In this document: piece after piece, positions 46,435 to 54,633 of the stretch
Layout of the letters: the number at the start of each line of letters is the position of its first letter
Position numbering within the stretch: position 1 is the first letter of the stretch
Source of the DNA: Streptomyces actuosus
GTDB taxonomy: Bacteria; Actinomycetota; Actinomycetes; Streptomycetales; Streptomycetaceae
Length of the DNA: 64,000 bases
Assembly (NCBI RefSeq): GCF_016921115.1
Contig: NZ_JAFFZS010000001.1
Coordinates: forward strand, 496,001 to 560,000
Direction: 5' to 3'
Translations under genes and position numbers: made by a program
The notes under the pieces: generated by a model
What the model saw: the letters and a program-made list of their open reading frames with translations, nothing else
Told to the model about the DNA's origin: nothing
The model's database searches: none

Positions 46435-47517
46435 ATGACCGCTCGCTACTGCTCGCTGCCGCGGCAGTCGGCCCCGGTGTTCGCGCCCGGGCTGACCGCC
46501 GAGCGGCTCGGCGCGCTGGCGGCCGGGCGGCGCATGTGGGTCAACGGCACGACGCTGCACTACCACTTCTCCGACGCCCGTACGGACGCCTCGGTGATCT
46601 GCGTACCGGGGACCGGGCGGACCCGGCGCGTACCGTGGACCGGCTCCCCGGAGCAGCAGGAGGTGGTGCGCGACTGCTTCCGCACGTGGCAGGACCTCGG
46701 CATCGGGATCGGTTTCTCCGAGGTCGCCGACCGCTCCGAGGCGGAGCTGCGGATCGGGTTCCAGCAGGGCGACGGTTCCTGGTCGGCGGTGGGCCGGGAG
46801 GCGCTGCGGATCGGGGTGAACGAGCGGACGATGAACTTCGGCTGGGATCTGACCACTGCCGGGGGGCACGGTACGGTCCTGCACGAGATCGGTCACGCGC
46901 TCGGCATGCTGCACGAGCACCAGAGCCCCTTCGCCGGCATCCACTGGGACGAGGAGGCCGTCTACGCCGATCTCGCGGGCCCGCCCAACTTCTGGAACCG
47001 GCAGACGACGTACGGCAACATCCTGCGCAAGCTGGACCCGGCCGAGGTCAACGGCTCGGTGTGGGATCCGCTGTCGATCATGGAATACTCCTTCGGCCGG
47101 GGGCTGATCCTGGAACCGGAGCAGTTCCGCGGGGGCATCCACCCGCCGGGCGCCCTGTCCGCCCTCGACAAGGAGTTCGCGCTGCGCTGGTATCCGCCGG
47201 CCGGCTCGCAACTCCTGCCGCTCGTGCCGTTCCGCTCGGCGCCGCTGGCGCTCGGCGCGGGCGAGCAGGCCGACTTCTCGTTGGAGCCGCCGGAGACCCG
47301 CGAGTACACCCTGGGCGTCTTCGGTGACGGCGACGCCGTCGTCGTGGTGTTCGAGGAGCGCGACGGGGAGCCCCGCTATCTCGCCGGCCGGGACGACGGC
47401 GGCACCCCGCGCAACGCCACGATCAGGGCCCGGCTCGTCAAGGGCCGCCGCTATGTCGTCCGGGTCCGCCTGTACTCCTGCTGGGGTTCGGGCGAGACGG
47501 CCGTCATGTGCTGGTGA
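46435..47517 (+). CDS. Metzincin-type zinc metalloprotease (astacin/matrixin-like)
   Basis: The 360-residue protein has the extended metzincin zinc site TVLHEIGHALGMLHEHQSP (His150, Glu151, His154, His160) and a Met-turn in PLSIMEYSFG (about 203-212). No signal peptide or Tat motif is present, so it may act in the cytoplasm or be released by another route. A C-terminal beta-rich domain (about 255-360) resembles a PPC-like or adhesin module (DAVVVVFEERDGEPRYLAGR, VKGRRYVVRVRLYSCWGSGE). ATG at 46435 is 70 bases from the divergent regulator. Two terminators follow. Confidence 0.88.
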   Translation: MTARYCSLPRQSAPVFAPGLTAERLGALAAGRRMWVNGTTLHYHFSDARTDASVICVPGTGRTRRVPWTGSPEQQEVVRDCFRTWQDLGIGIGFSEVADRSEAELRIGFQQGDGSWSAVGREALRIGVNERTMNFGWDLTTAGGHGTVLHEIGHALGMLHEHQSPFAGIHWDEEAVYADLAGPPNFWNRQTTYGNILRKLDPAEVNGSVWDPLSIMEYSFGRGLILEPEQFRGGIHPPGALSALDKEFALRWYPPAGSQLLPLVPFRSAPLALGAGEQADFSLEPPETREYTLGVFGDGDAVVVVFEERDGEPRYLAGRDDGGTPRNATIRARLVKGRRYVVRVRLYSCWGSGETAVMCW

Positions 47518-47535
47518 CGGCATGTCACAAGGCCA

Positions 47536-47567
47536 CCCCGGGGCCGGATCGCAGTCCGGCCCCGGGG
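47536..47567 (+). terminator. Terminator of the metzincin gene
   Basis: Arms 47536-47548 and 47555-47567 form a perfect 13-bp stem (CCCCGGGGCCGGA) with a TCGCAG loop, 18 bases after the stop codon. Confidence 0.85.
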
Positions 47568-47572
47568 GGAAG

Positions 47573-47616
47573 GGGCCGCGGACGCCACCTCCGGGGGAGG
47601 GTGACGTCCGCGGCCC
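47573..47616. terminator. Second hairpin after the metzincin gene
   Basis: Arms 47573-47584 and 47605-47616 (GGGCCGCGGACG and its exact complement) form a 12-bp stem with a 20-base loop. It probably backs up the first terminator. The remaining bases to 47834 contain no gene. Confidence 0.65.
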
Positions 47617-47834
47617 GCATCGCGTGCGAGGTCGCGGCCGCGGGCTCGGCCCGGTGAACGGAGCTGTCCAGGCGGTCTCCGACACCGTGACCACGCCAAC
47701 TGTGGTGTGATCAGCCCACTGCGCCAGGTTCTCCCTGCTCGAATGCATCAGGTCACAGGGGAACCGGCACTGGTCTGCGCACCGCTGACGGAAACTCAGT
47801 CGGCACGAGCCCACTGTCCGGGTAGAGTCGGGCG

Positions 47835-48334
47835 GTGCCCGAGCTGAAACGGCTGCGTGCCGGCGACGCCTCGGCTGTCCTGGCCTTCGAGCAGGTGAAC
47901 CGTGCCTACTTCGCTGCCTCGGTCTCCGACCGCGGTGACGAGTTCTTCGAACGGTTCGCCGACCGGTACGGCGCCTTGCTGACCGAACAAGAGGCCGACG
48001 TCTGCGCCTTCTACGCCCTCGTCGCCGAGGACGGCTCGGTTCTGGGCCGGTTCGATCTCTCCGACATCGAAGACGGTGCCGCCGATCTCGGGTACCGGGT
48101 TGCGCAGCGCGTCGCCGGCCGCGGCGTGGCGACCGCGGGTGTCCGGGAACTCTGTCGGCTGGCGGCGGCGCGGCACGGTTACGGATACTGCGGGCGGCCG
48201 CCGCCCGCGACAACGCCGCTTCCCGGAGGGTGCTGGCCAAGGCCGGGTTCGTCCCGGTCGGCCCGCCCGACCCAGCCGATCTCGGTGGCAGGCCCGGCAC
48301 CTGGTATCAGCGCGACCTGGAGGTCCAGCCGTAG
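47835..48334 (+). pseudogene. GNAT acetyltransferase, frameshifted
   Basis: The first 116 codons encode a normal RimJ/RimL-like GNAT N-terminus (LAFEQVNRAYFAASVSDRGD, GSVLGRFDLSDIEDGAADLG, YRVAQRVAGRGVATAGVREL). Near 48185-48192 one base is missing. The frame then leaves the family, while the neighbouring frame continues with RAAAARDNAASRRVLAKAGF and VPVGPPDPADLGGRPGTWYQ to TAG at 48334. Restoring one base gives a complete protein of about 166 residues. GTG at 47835 sits behind TAGAGT, typical of a leaderless message. This is either a recent inactivation or an assembly error; the intact remainder argues for recent. Confidence 0.8.
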
Positions 48335-48340
48335 AGTTCG

Positions 48341-48567
48341 ATGATGCCGGTGGACCGGCCACCGCGGGAGGGCTGGGGCCACCGCTGATCACCGTTCGTG
48401 CCGTACACGGGCATCCCGTGGGAGTTCCTGCTCCAGGAGTTGGGGTGCGGCTCGGGCATGACGCGCCGGCGGCGCCTGCGCGACGGAAACGGGGCGGGCG
48501 TCCGGCAGTGGCCGCACGAGTCGTTCCTGGCCGCGTCGGACGGCGCCGGCGCACGGGACTGGTCGAA
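48341..48567 (+). mobile_element. IS5-family transposase N-terminal fragment
   Basis: The frame contains RPPREGWGHR, a stop, then FVPYTGIPWEFLLQELGCGS and GMTRRRRLRDGNGAGVRQWP. These match the N-terminal (DUF4096-like) part of IS5-group transposases (typically YxxGIPWRxLPxxLG and TxWRRLRDWxEAGVW). The catalytic DDE core is absent. The stop and the truncation show it is dead. No terminal repeats are visible. Confidence 0.75.
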
Positions 48568-48740
48568 CTGCTCAACCGCAGAGGGCAGCCTGCCTGGTTG
48601 GAGCTGTCCACCATCCTGTTCGTGTATCCGGGGATCTTCCACGACCGACAGCGCAGGCATTCCCCGGCGGGCATGCTCAGCCCGGTGGAGTACGCATTCC
48701 GGGCCCCCGGAGGCTGGAACCAGACAACTCGACTCCCCCC
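48556..48740 (+). mobile_element. IS3-family transposase C-terminal fragment
   Basis: The frame reads GLVELLNRRGQPAWLELSTI, LFVYPGIFHDRQRRHSPAGM and LSPVEYAFR. IS3-type OrfB proteins end with YIExFYNRxRRHSxLGxxSPxxYE, so this is the tail of such a transposase. The DDE catalytic residues are gone. It joins the IS5 fragment almost base to base, so one deletion fused two dead elements. Confidence 0.72.
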
Positions 48741-48856
48741 GCCTCGACTCGGGACAGGCCGCGGTCTCCACCGGACCCGGGGTGGTTCAGCGGCGGCCGC
48801 AACAGAGACGTCGAACGACGGCCGGCGTGGTCAGGGCGAGCAGTGCCGCCGTCGAC

Positions 48857-49279
48857 TCACGCCTTGCCGTAGACCACCGGGGAGCACTCCTCCCAGGTCC
48901 CCTTGACGGCGCAGATCTTGAGCGCCACGGTGGTCTCCTCGGCGATGTTGCCGCTCTTCCAGGGTGAGCAGTAGGGCGAGTTGTGGCCCCGAGTGCTGGC
49001 GACACGGTCCGTGTGCCAGGAGCCGCTCGGCTTGATGTCCATACGGACCTCGATGCCCACGCCGTCCGCCCTGGTGTCGCAGGCCCGGATCGCGTCGCCG
49101 GGGACGGAGCCCGACGGGTCGGCGTTGAAGTAGCCGGTGCCGGCCACGTAGCCGCCGTAATAGGCGGTCATCTCCACGCTGGTGGAGGCGGCGGCCTGAC
49201 CGGTCAGGCCGATGACAAGTCCGGATGCAGCCGCAGCGGCCGTCATCGCCTTGGCGGTCAACTTCATGGTGCGCTTCAT
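48857..49279 (-). CDS. Small secreted protein of unknown function
   Basis: The 140-residue precursor has a Sec signal peptide (KRTMKLTAKAMTAAAAASG, hydrophobic core, predicted cleavage after GQAAA near residue 32). The mature domain of about 108 residues includes EMTAYYGGYVAGTGYFNADP and four cysteines (ACDTRAD, SPYCSPWK, LKICAVKG, EECSPVV), which could form two disulfides. I do not recognise the family. ATG at 49279 has an AAGGAG site. It is flanked by transposase scraps on one side, suggesting an accessory gene. Confidence 0.75.
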   Translation of the reverse strand: MKRTMKLTAKAMTAAAAASGLVIGLTGQAAASTSVEMTAYYGGYVAGTGYFNADPSGSVPGDAIRACDTRADGVGIEVRMDIKPSGSWHTDRVASTRGHNSPYCSPWKSGNIAEETTVALKICAVKGTWEECSPVVYGKA

Positions 49280-49462
49280 TGGCTCTCCTTGGTCAGGGCA
49301 GGCCGCGGCGAGGCGCTTGTGCTTGGGTCCCCCGCATGACCAACCGCTGCGTCCGGACGTCCCACTCGGACACGCGTTTGAATGCATCGAAGATCTTAGT
49401 TTGCTACTTCCCGACGGGCAACAGGTTTTCCCCGAACCGACCCGCAGTGGCCTGATCCGGCA

Positions 49463-50428
49463 TCAAACCAGGGTGTTCTTGTAGAAGAGGTTCGAGCGCC
49501 GGTCACCCGCGGCGCCCGAGGCGAAGCCGAGGAAGAGGCGGGACTGTCCGGCGTCCGTGCGGTAGACCGCCAGGCCCTCGGGCTCGCGGAATTCGAGCGT
49601 GCTGCCCGCCTTGGTCAGGACCGGCCCCTGCGCGATCGCGCCCGTGTTCAGGTTCACGCTGACGAGGTGGGCATTGCCCGGCACGGGGTTGCTCGCAGAG
49701 TACGCATTGCCCGTCAGGTAGTAGAGGTACTGGCCATAGGCCGTGTAGCCCTGCATGGTGCCCGGAATCGACGGCTGCTCGAAGTAGGCCCTGGGGCGGC
49801 TGAAGTCTCCTGCCCGCACGTCCGCCATGGCGTAGACCGCGATGTGCTTCGCGCCGTACTTGTGGTGACGGACGACCATGTTCTCGTACACCGGGTCGAT
49901 GGAGCAGGTGTACTCGACGGCTTCCGGCACGGGGCTGTACCTGGTGATGGCTGACGACGTACGGGACAGCGAACCGCCCTTCACGAACTTGAAGCACGCG
50001 AGCCGGGTGCCGTATCCGTTCGCGTTCGCATCGACCTCGGTCCACAGCCAGCTCTCGGCACCACGCGGCTCCACACCGAACGCCACGCCGTGGCCGAAGC
50101 CACTGAGGTGCATGTACGAGACGTAGTCGCCGGCGAAGTCCAACTGGGTGATGCACAGGTCGCCGGCCTTCGCGTCGGTGCCGTTCCGCCGCTGCGCCAC
50201 GAACAGGCGCTTGTTGACGCTGTCGAAGGCGAAGCTCTGCTGCACGGTGACGTCGTGCAGCCGCTTGTGCCGGAACAGGTCGTACGAGGGCTTGGTCAGA
50301 TCGAAGCGCGGCGAGGCGGACACCGCAGCGGAGGCCGTTCCCGCTCCGTGGCCCAGGCCGAACGCGGCGAGCGCGATCCCACCGCACCCACGCAGCACGC
50401 TGCGGCGTTTCAAAGGTTCCTGTGACAA
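49463..50428 (-). CDS. Secreted TagC/phage-baseplate-like beta-propeller protein with Tat-like signal
   Basis: The 321-residue protein resembles the "teichoic acid biosynthesis protein C" / P68 receptor-binding-like family. Segments include FDLTKPSYDLFRHKRLHDVT, VQQSFAFDSVNKRLFVAQRR, and FREPEGLAVYRTDAGQSRLF, a repeat pattern of a beta-propeller. The N-terminus LKRRSVLRGCGGIALAAFGL contains a twin-Arg motif followed by a hydrophobic stretch and AxA-like cleavage site, so export by Tat is likely. The start is TTG at 50428, with GGGGAGGG upstream; no in-frame ATG fits as well. Extracellular carbohydrate or polymer binding is inferred. Confidence 0.75.
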   Translation of the reverse strand: MSQEPLKRRSVLRGCGGIALAAFGLGHGAGTASAAVSASPRFDLTKPSYDLFRHKRLHDVTVQQSFAFDSVNKRLFVAQRRNGTDAKAGDLCITQLDFAGDYVSYMHLSGFGHGVAFGVEPRGAESWLWTEVDANANGYGTRLACFKFVKGGSLSRTSSAITRYSPVPEAVEYTCSIDPVYENMVVRHHKYGAKHIAVYAMADVRAGDFSRPRAYFEQPSIPGTMQGYTAYGQYLYYLTGNAYSASNPVPGNAHLVSVNLNTGAIAQGPVLTKAGSTLEFREPEGLAVYRTDAGQSRLFLGFASGAAGDRRSNLFYKNTLV

Positions 50429-50429
50429 G

Positions 50430-50724
50430 AGCCCTCCCCTGATCAGATGAGTGCGCAATACACTATCGATGGGGAATCCGCGCGTGGCCCGAGCCTTCCG
50501 GTTCACCACCCTGCTCGCACAAATGCCGCGCGGTCTTCGCTTCTTTCATCCCATCAAACCCCGGCGTTCCTAGGGCAACGCGTCATTCTGCCAGGAGTTC
50601 GTACAACTCCGCCGTGAATGCTCCCAGGTCCTCCGGGACCGCGGCCGCATCCGCTGGTGTCACGCCATCACAACGACACCCGCAGCCAACGGACACGCCG
50701 CTCACAAATGAAGCTGTCCAAGCC
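50430..50724. other. Gap with one C-terminal scrap
   Basis: On the minus strand near 50583-50650, the sequence AAVPEDLGAFTAELYELLAE with its stop looks like the natural end of a protein, but upstream codons do not extend it credibly. No other gene is seen. Confidence 0.3.
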
Positions 50725-51453
50725 CTACCGGCCGCCCGCGATCGACTCCAGCATCGCCGCCGTCCGCTCGGGCTCGGCGAGTATGGCGTCATGTCCGCAG
50801 GCGATCTCGCGGATGTCCCAACCCGCCCGCACCGCACGGCCGTAGGACCGGTCGAGACTCGCCAGTGCCGGCCGGGTGTGCCGGATGTAGGTGGCGGGAA
50901 GGGCCGCGAGCGGCGCGGGGTCGTAGTGCGCTGCATCGGTCTGGCACCGCAGCGGAAAGGCCGTCAGCCGCTCACCCACGTGAGGACGCAGGTCGTCCGG
51001 GACGCCCCACTGTTCCAGGAACGCCGGTGCCGGTGGGAGGAACCACCCCTCGCCCCGCTCCCGGGCGATCCGCCGGTAGCCGTCGGCGACCCCGGGCGGC
51101 TCCACGTCCAGCAGGCACTCCCCCGGCTCCACGAGGAAGGCCGCGAGGAAGGTCAGCGAGGCCAGCCGTTCGGCGACGGTTTCGGCGAGCGGCCCAGCGA
51201 GCACACCGGCGTAGCTGTGCAGCACCAGATGCACATCGGTGAGGTCCTCGAACCACAACAGCTCGGTGAGGTCACGTACATGGGTCGCCAGACCGACCTC
51301 AGGAGTGAGCGCGTCGCGCCGTTCGCCCTGCCCGGTCAGGCTCGGGGTGAACACCTCGTGCCCGGCCGCGCTGAGGATCCGGCGTACCGGGGACCAGCAC
51401 CAGCCTCCGTGCATCGCCCCGTGCACCAGCACAAATGTCGCCACCGACCGCAC
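50725..51453 (-). CDS. Alpha/beta hydrolase (EstX/salicylate-esterase-like)
   Basis: The 242-residue protein starts FVLVHGAMHGGWCWSPVRRI, the HGxxxGxW oxyanion motif of the MES/PNAE-type esterase group. The nucleophile elbow is LVLHSYAGVLAG (Ser in HSYAG), and the catalytic His is near the end in REIACGHDAILAEPERTA. The order and spacing are complete. Family members hydrolyse small esters. GTG at 51453; GTG at 51444 is possible. Monocistronic, in the accessory zone before the tRNA. Confidence 0.85.
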   Translation of the reverse strand: MRSVATFVLVHGAMHGGWCWSPVRRILSAAGHEVFTPSLTGQGERRDALTPEVGLATHVRDLTELLWFEDLTDVHLVLHSYAGVLAGPLAETVAERLASLTFLAAFLVEPGECLLDVEPPGVADGYRRIARERGEGWFLPPAPAFLEQWGVPDDLRPHVGERLTAFPLRCQTDAAHYDPAPLAALPATYIRHTRPALASLDRSYGRAVRAGWDIREIACGHDAILAEPERTAAMLESIAGGR

Positions 51454-51603
51454 CGCCCGCCCGTCCGTCCCGCGCCACCGCGGGTCAGCATACGAAGGCT
51501 CGGCTCCGAATACTCCGCGCCACCACCGCCCGAGCCCCTACCGTGCCCCGGATGCACTTGTGGCCCCGAGGTGGCCGGTGAGCCGCCGTCGCCAGTGGAC
51601 GCG

Positions 51604-51725
51604 TCCGGCCTGTGCCTGGTGGAGCCTGCGCCGGACAGGGCAAGGGTGATGTGGCGGTGCCAGGAGATCCAGTGGTGGACCTGGTAGGCCCACGCCACCT
51701 CCGGATTCGACGAACCACCGGCGAT
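51604..51725 (-). mobile_element. Possible IS701-like transposase scrap
   Basis: In one minus-strand frame, the segment EVAWAYQVHHWISWHRHITL then AL matches the conserved C-terminal V-R-x-W-x-x-W-Y/H-R-H-I-T-L-A pattern of IS701/IS4-type transposases. Flanking codons lose similarity within about 15 residues. The length is too short for certainty. Confidence 0.4.
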
Positions 51726-51783
51726 CGCCCCCGGCGCGGGCGTGCGACCACACGGCGACCGCCTGCCCCTCAAACGCGTGAAA

Positions 51784-51813
51784 GGCCGCCCTCTCACAGT
51801 TGAGAGAACGGCC
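51784..51813 (-). terminator. Terminator hairpin of tRNA-Pro
   Basis: CTCTCA-CAGT-TGAGAG (51791-51806) is extended by GGCCG/CGGCC at 51784-51788 and 51809-51813, across a two-base internal mismatch. It lies 20 bases past the 3' end of the leftward tRNA. Confidence 0.65.
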
Positions 51814-51832
51814 TCCGACCTGCGTTTCCGCA

Positions 51833-51909
<77 letters not shown>

Positions 51910-52254
51910 ATACGACTCGCGCGGTGCACCCCCGCGATCACGCAGACAAACCCTACCGCACGGGAACGGGTGCCCTCGCCGGGGCACCGCGACCGGGCCT
52001 TCACCGAGCGCGGAGGGGCCTGGTCGTGGCGGTGGGGCGCGTCACCGCCGGGCCCACGGCCGGGATCCGGCCGGGATCCGGCCGTCTCCGGCAGGCGACG
52101 CCCGGGGCCGGCGGCCAGGGCCGTCCGGTGAGCGGCGGGGAGTCATGTCCGCTGTACCGCGGGCGAGGGGCGCGACGGAGTGTCCGGTCCGCCGGGCCCG
52201 AACCGCACACACTGTCCACGGCGGGACCGGGTGGATCCCCGCTAGGTTCACCCC
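51910..52254. other. Gap upstream of cupin gene, with short tandem repeat
   Basis: Between the tRNA and the cupin gene I see no gene. A GGCCGGGATCC unit is repeated 2.4 times at 52058-52084. CTAGGTT at about 52242-52248 may be the -10 element of a leaderless cupin message. Confidence 0.4.
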
Positions 52255-52599
52255 ATGAACCACGCCTTCGCCCTGCACATCCCCGACGCCGCGCTCGAGG
52301 CCGAGCCGCTCGACCCGGAGCAGATCGTCTCCGGCACGCCCGAGGTGACCGGGAAGGTGGTGTGGGAGTCGGCGGACGGCCGGCAGATCCGCGGCATCTG
52401 GCAGATCACGCCCGGTGTGGTGACCGACACCGAGGCGGACGAGGTCTTCGTCGTCGTCAGCGGGTCGGCAACGGTCGAGGTCGAGGACGGGCCCACGCTG
52501 CGCGTCGGCCCCGGGGACATGGCGGTCCTGCGCGCCGGCGACCGTACGACCTGGACGGTCCACGAGACGCTCCGCAAGGCCTATGTGATCAACCAGTGA
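52255..52599 (+). CDS. Cupin-domain protein (EutQ/cupin_3-like)
   Basis: The 114-residue single-domain cupin has motif 1-like [20 protein letters not shown] and motif 2-like [20 protein letters not shown]. The usual His-rich metal site is reduced: motif 1 lacks the HxH pair, so metal use is uncertain. Similar proteins are annotated cupin or DUF861-like. ATG at 52255 seems leaderless. It lies upstream of the inositol-type genes on the same strand, 300 bases away; a link is not shown. Confidence 0.8.
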   Translation: MNHAFALHIPDAALEAEPLDPEQIVSGTPEVTGKVVWESADGRQIRGIWQITPGVVTDTEADEVFVVVSGSATVEVEDGPTLRVGPGDMAVLRAGDRTTWTVHETLRKAYVINQ

Positions 52600-52898
52600 C
52601 CGGCGGGGCCGTGGTGCCCCGCGCCTCCAAAGCGGGCGGGGCCACCCGGACCCGCCGCTCCCGCGCGCCTGGTCGGACCGGTCCCGCAGGCAGCGGGCAG
52701 CAGGCAGTGGCGAGGTCGGCCACGGGGGATCCCGGCCCTGTCGGCCGCGTCGCGGACCGCCGGCGGCCTTGCGCGGTCCGGACCATGACGCTCAAGGACA
52801 CGCCCTGTTGGGGACGTTGACAGTGGATCAGCGGCGCATCAGGGTGGGCGGAGGTTCGGACCGGTCCGTCCACGGGGAGTCCCGGAGAGGCTGCTGCC
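52600..52898. other. Spacer containing promoter of the Gfo/Idh/MocA gene
   Basis: There is no gene here. The only clear element is the TTGACA-N17-CAGGGT promoter candidate at 52817-52845. Confidence 0.4.
52817..52845 (+). promoter_or_regulatory. Candidate SigA-type promoter of the Gfo/Idh/MocA gene
   Basis: TTGACA at 52817-52822 and CAGGGT at 52840-52845 are separated by exactly 17 bases, about 50 bases upstream of the start codon at 52899. Confidence 0.5.
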
Positions 52899-54056
52899 AT
52901 GATGCGCACGCTCGGCGTCGCCGTCGTCGGGTTCGGCTGGATGGGACGGGTGCACACGCGGGCCTACGCGCGCGTGGCGCACCACTACCCGGAGCTCGCG
53001 GTGCGCCCGCGGCTGGTCGCGGTCGCCGATGAGGTGCCGGGGCGGGCGGAGCGGGCCGTGGAGCTCTTCGGCTTCGCCACCGCCACCCGCGACTGGCGCG
53101 AGGTCGCCGCCGATCCGCGTGTGGAGGCCGTCAGCATCACCGCGCCGAACTTCCTGCACCGCGGGATCGGCACCGCGATGGCCGAGGCCGGCAAGCACAT
53201 CTGGATCGAGAAGCCGGTGGGTCTGACTGCCGAGGACGCCCGCGCGGTCGCCGCGGCCGCGGCCGCGGCGGGAGTGCAGGGCGCGGTCGGCTTCAACTAC
53301 CGCAACGCACCCGCCGTGGAGGCCGCCCGCGATCTGATCGCCTCCGGCGGCATCGGCAGGGTCGCGCACGCGCGGGTGCGGCTGTTCAGCGACTATGCGG
53401 CCGACCCTGAGGCCGCGCTGACCTGGCGGTACGAGCGCGAGCGCGGCGGCAGCGGGGTGCTGGGCGATCTCGCCTCGCACGGCGCCGACCTGGCCCGCTT
53501 CCTGCTCGGCGACATCGCCGCCCTCACCGCCGACACGGCGATCTTCCTGCCGGAGCGGGCCCGGCCGACCGGCGACACCGCCGGCCACGCCCGTGCCGCG
53601 GGCGGTGCACCCGGCCGGGTGGAGAACGAGGACTACGTCGGCTGCCTGCTGCGATTCGCCTCCGGTGCCCGTGGCGTCCTGGAGGCGTGCCGGGTCTCGG
53701 TCGGCGAGCAGAACGCGTACGGCTTCGAGGTGCACGGCACCCGGGGCGCGGTGTTCTGGGACTTCCGCCGGATGAACGAGCTCGGCGTCAGCCGGGGCAC
53801 CGGCTACCGGGACCAGCCCGTCGGCACGGTGTACGTCGGCCCGGGCGACGGCGAGTACGGCGCCTTCCAGCCGGGCGCGGCCAACGCGATGGGGTACGAC
53901 GACCTGAAGGTGATCGAGGCCCACCGGTTCCTGCGCTCGGTCGACGAGGGCACCCCGTACGGCACCACCCTCGACGACGCCGTGCACAGCGCCGCCGCGG
54001 TGGAGGCGATGGCGCGTTCGGCGGTCGACGGCACGTGGGTCAGTCCGCGGACCTGA
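52899..54056 (+). CDS. Gfo/Idh/MocA-family oxidoreductase, inositol or sugar dehydrogenase type
   Basis: The 385-residue NAD(P)-dependent dehydrogenase has the N-terminal Rossmann motif VAVVGFGWMGRVHTRAY and the EKP motif GKHIWIEKPVGLTAEDAR. The substrate-site segment GVLGDLASHGADLARFLLGD supplies the catalytic Asp/His. Members oxidise cyclitols or sugars or reduce ketosugars. Its place at the head of an inositol-type cluster suggests a cyclitol substrate (for example scyllo- or chiro-inositol), but this is inference. ATG 52899; the 3' end overlaps the opposing gene by 17 bases. Confidence 0.88.
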   Translation: MMRTLGVAVVGFGWMGRVHTRAYARVAHHYPELAVRPRLVAVADEVPGRAERAVELFGFATATRDWREVAADPRVEAVSITAPNFLHRGIGTAMAEAGKHIWIEKPVGLTAEDARAVAAAAAAAGVQGAVGFNYRNAPAVEAARDLIASGGIGRVAHARVRLFSDYAADPEAALTWRYERERGGSGVLGDLASHGADLARFLLGDIAALTADTAIFLPERARPTGDTAGHARAAGGAPGRVENEDYVGCLLRFASGARGVLEACRVSVGEQNAYGFEVHGTRGAVFWDFRRMNELGVSRGTGYRDQPVGTVYVGPGDGEYGAFQPGAANAMGYDDLKVIEAHRFLRSVDEGTPYGTTLDDAVHSAAAVEAMARSAVDGTWVSPRT

Positions 54057-54633
54057 GCCCGAGCAGGGGCACCCCCGCGGCCAGGGCGTCGGCGATCCGT
54101 CGCGGCGGGACGTCCAGCGGACCCGAGGTGCGGGCCAGGAGCGGGAGTTCGACCTGGACACCGCCGCCCCGGGTCAGGTTCACCGGATTTCTGGCGTGCA
54201 GGCCGCGCAGGGCCACCGGGATCGCGCCGAGGTCCGTGACCGCCCGGAACTCCGGGCGCAGTGTGCGCAGTGCGTAGGCGAGCCGGCGCGCGGCGGACCG
54301 GTTGCGGCCGCCGAGGAACACGGTGCGCGGCGCGGCGCGGCGCAGATGGCCGTGGAGCGACACGGTGACCGAGACGTGCTCCAGGAACGCCTGCAGCAGC
54401 TCGCAGTGGCCGACCGCCATGCGGGGGGAGGGAAGATGCACCGGATCCCGGACACCGGGCTGCCGGAACACCAGGCTGGTGGCTCCGCAGCGCTCGGCCA
54501 CCGTCTCCGCGAGTTCGCCCGTGCCGCCCTCGTTGTCGGCGTGCAGTGCCAGCAGTCCGGTCGCGCCGCGCCGGGTCAGGGTGACCGTGAACGGCACACC
54601 CTCGATCTCCACGTACTCCGTCCGTCCGCTCAT
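54040..54633 (-). CDS. Poly-gamma-glutamate hydrolase family protein
   Basis: The 197-residue protein resembles the PF05908-type zinc peptidases first seen in phages that digest poly-gamma-glutamate. Visible family segments are LLALHADNEGGTGELAETVA (a first metal ligand), SVTVSLHGHLRRAAPRTVFL (the HG ligand and GG strand), and LTRGGGVQVELPLLART near the end. Its start overlaps the stop of an upstream Pro-rich frame (TGATG at 54633), so the two are coupled. Its 3' end overlaps the preceding gene on the other strand by 17 bases. In actinobacteria the substrate is unknown. Confidence 0.72.
   Translation of the reverse strand: MSGRTEYVEIEGVPFTVTLTRRGATGLLALHADNEGGTGELAETVAERCGATSLVFRQPGVRDPVHLPSPRMAVGHCELLQAFLEHVSVTVSLHGHLRRAAPRTVFLGGRNRSAARRLAYALRTLRPEFRAVTDLGAIPVALRGLHARNPVNLTRGGGVQVELPLLARTSGPLDVPPRRIADALAAGVPLLGLRSAD

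Noticed and set aside
50583..50936. 117-codon minus-strand frame as a gene
   Set aside because: Only the last 20 residues look protein-like. The rest is a shadow of the esterase end and Arg/Pro/Ser-rich.
52255..52599. Cupin gene as a member of the inositol operon
   Set aside because: It is separated from the first dehydrogenase by 300 bases containing an independent promoter candidate, and no operator copy lies before it.
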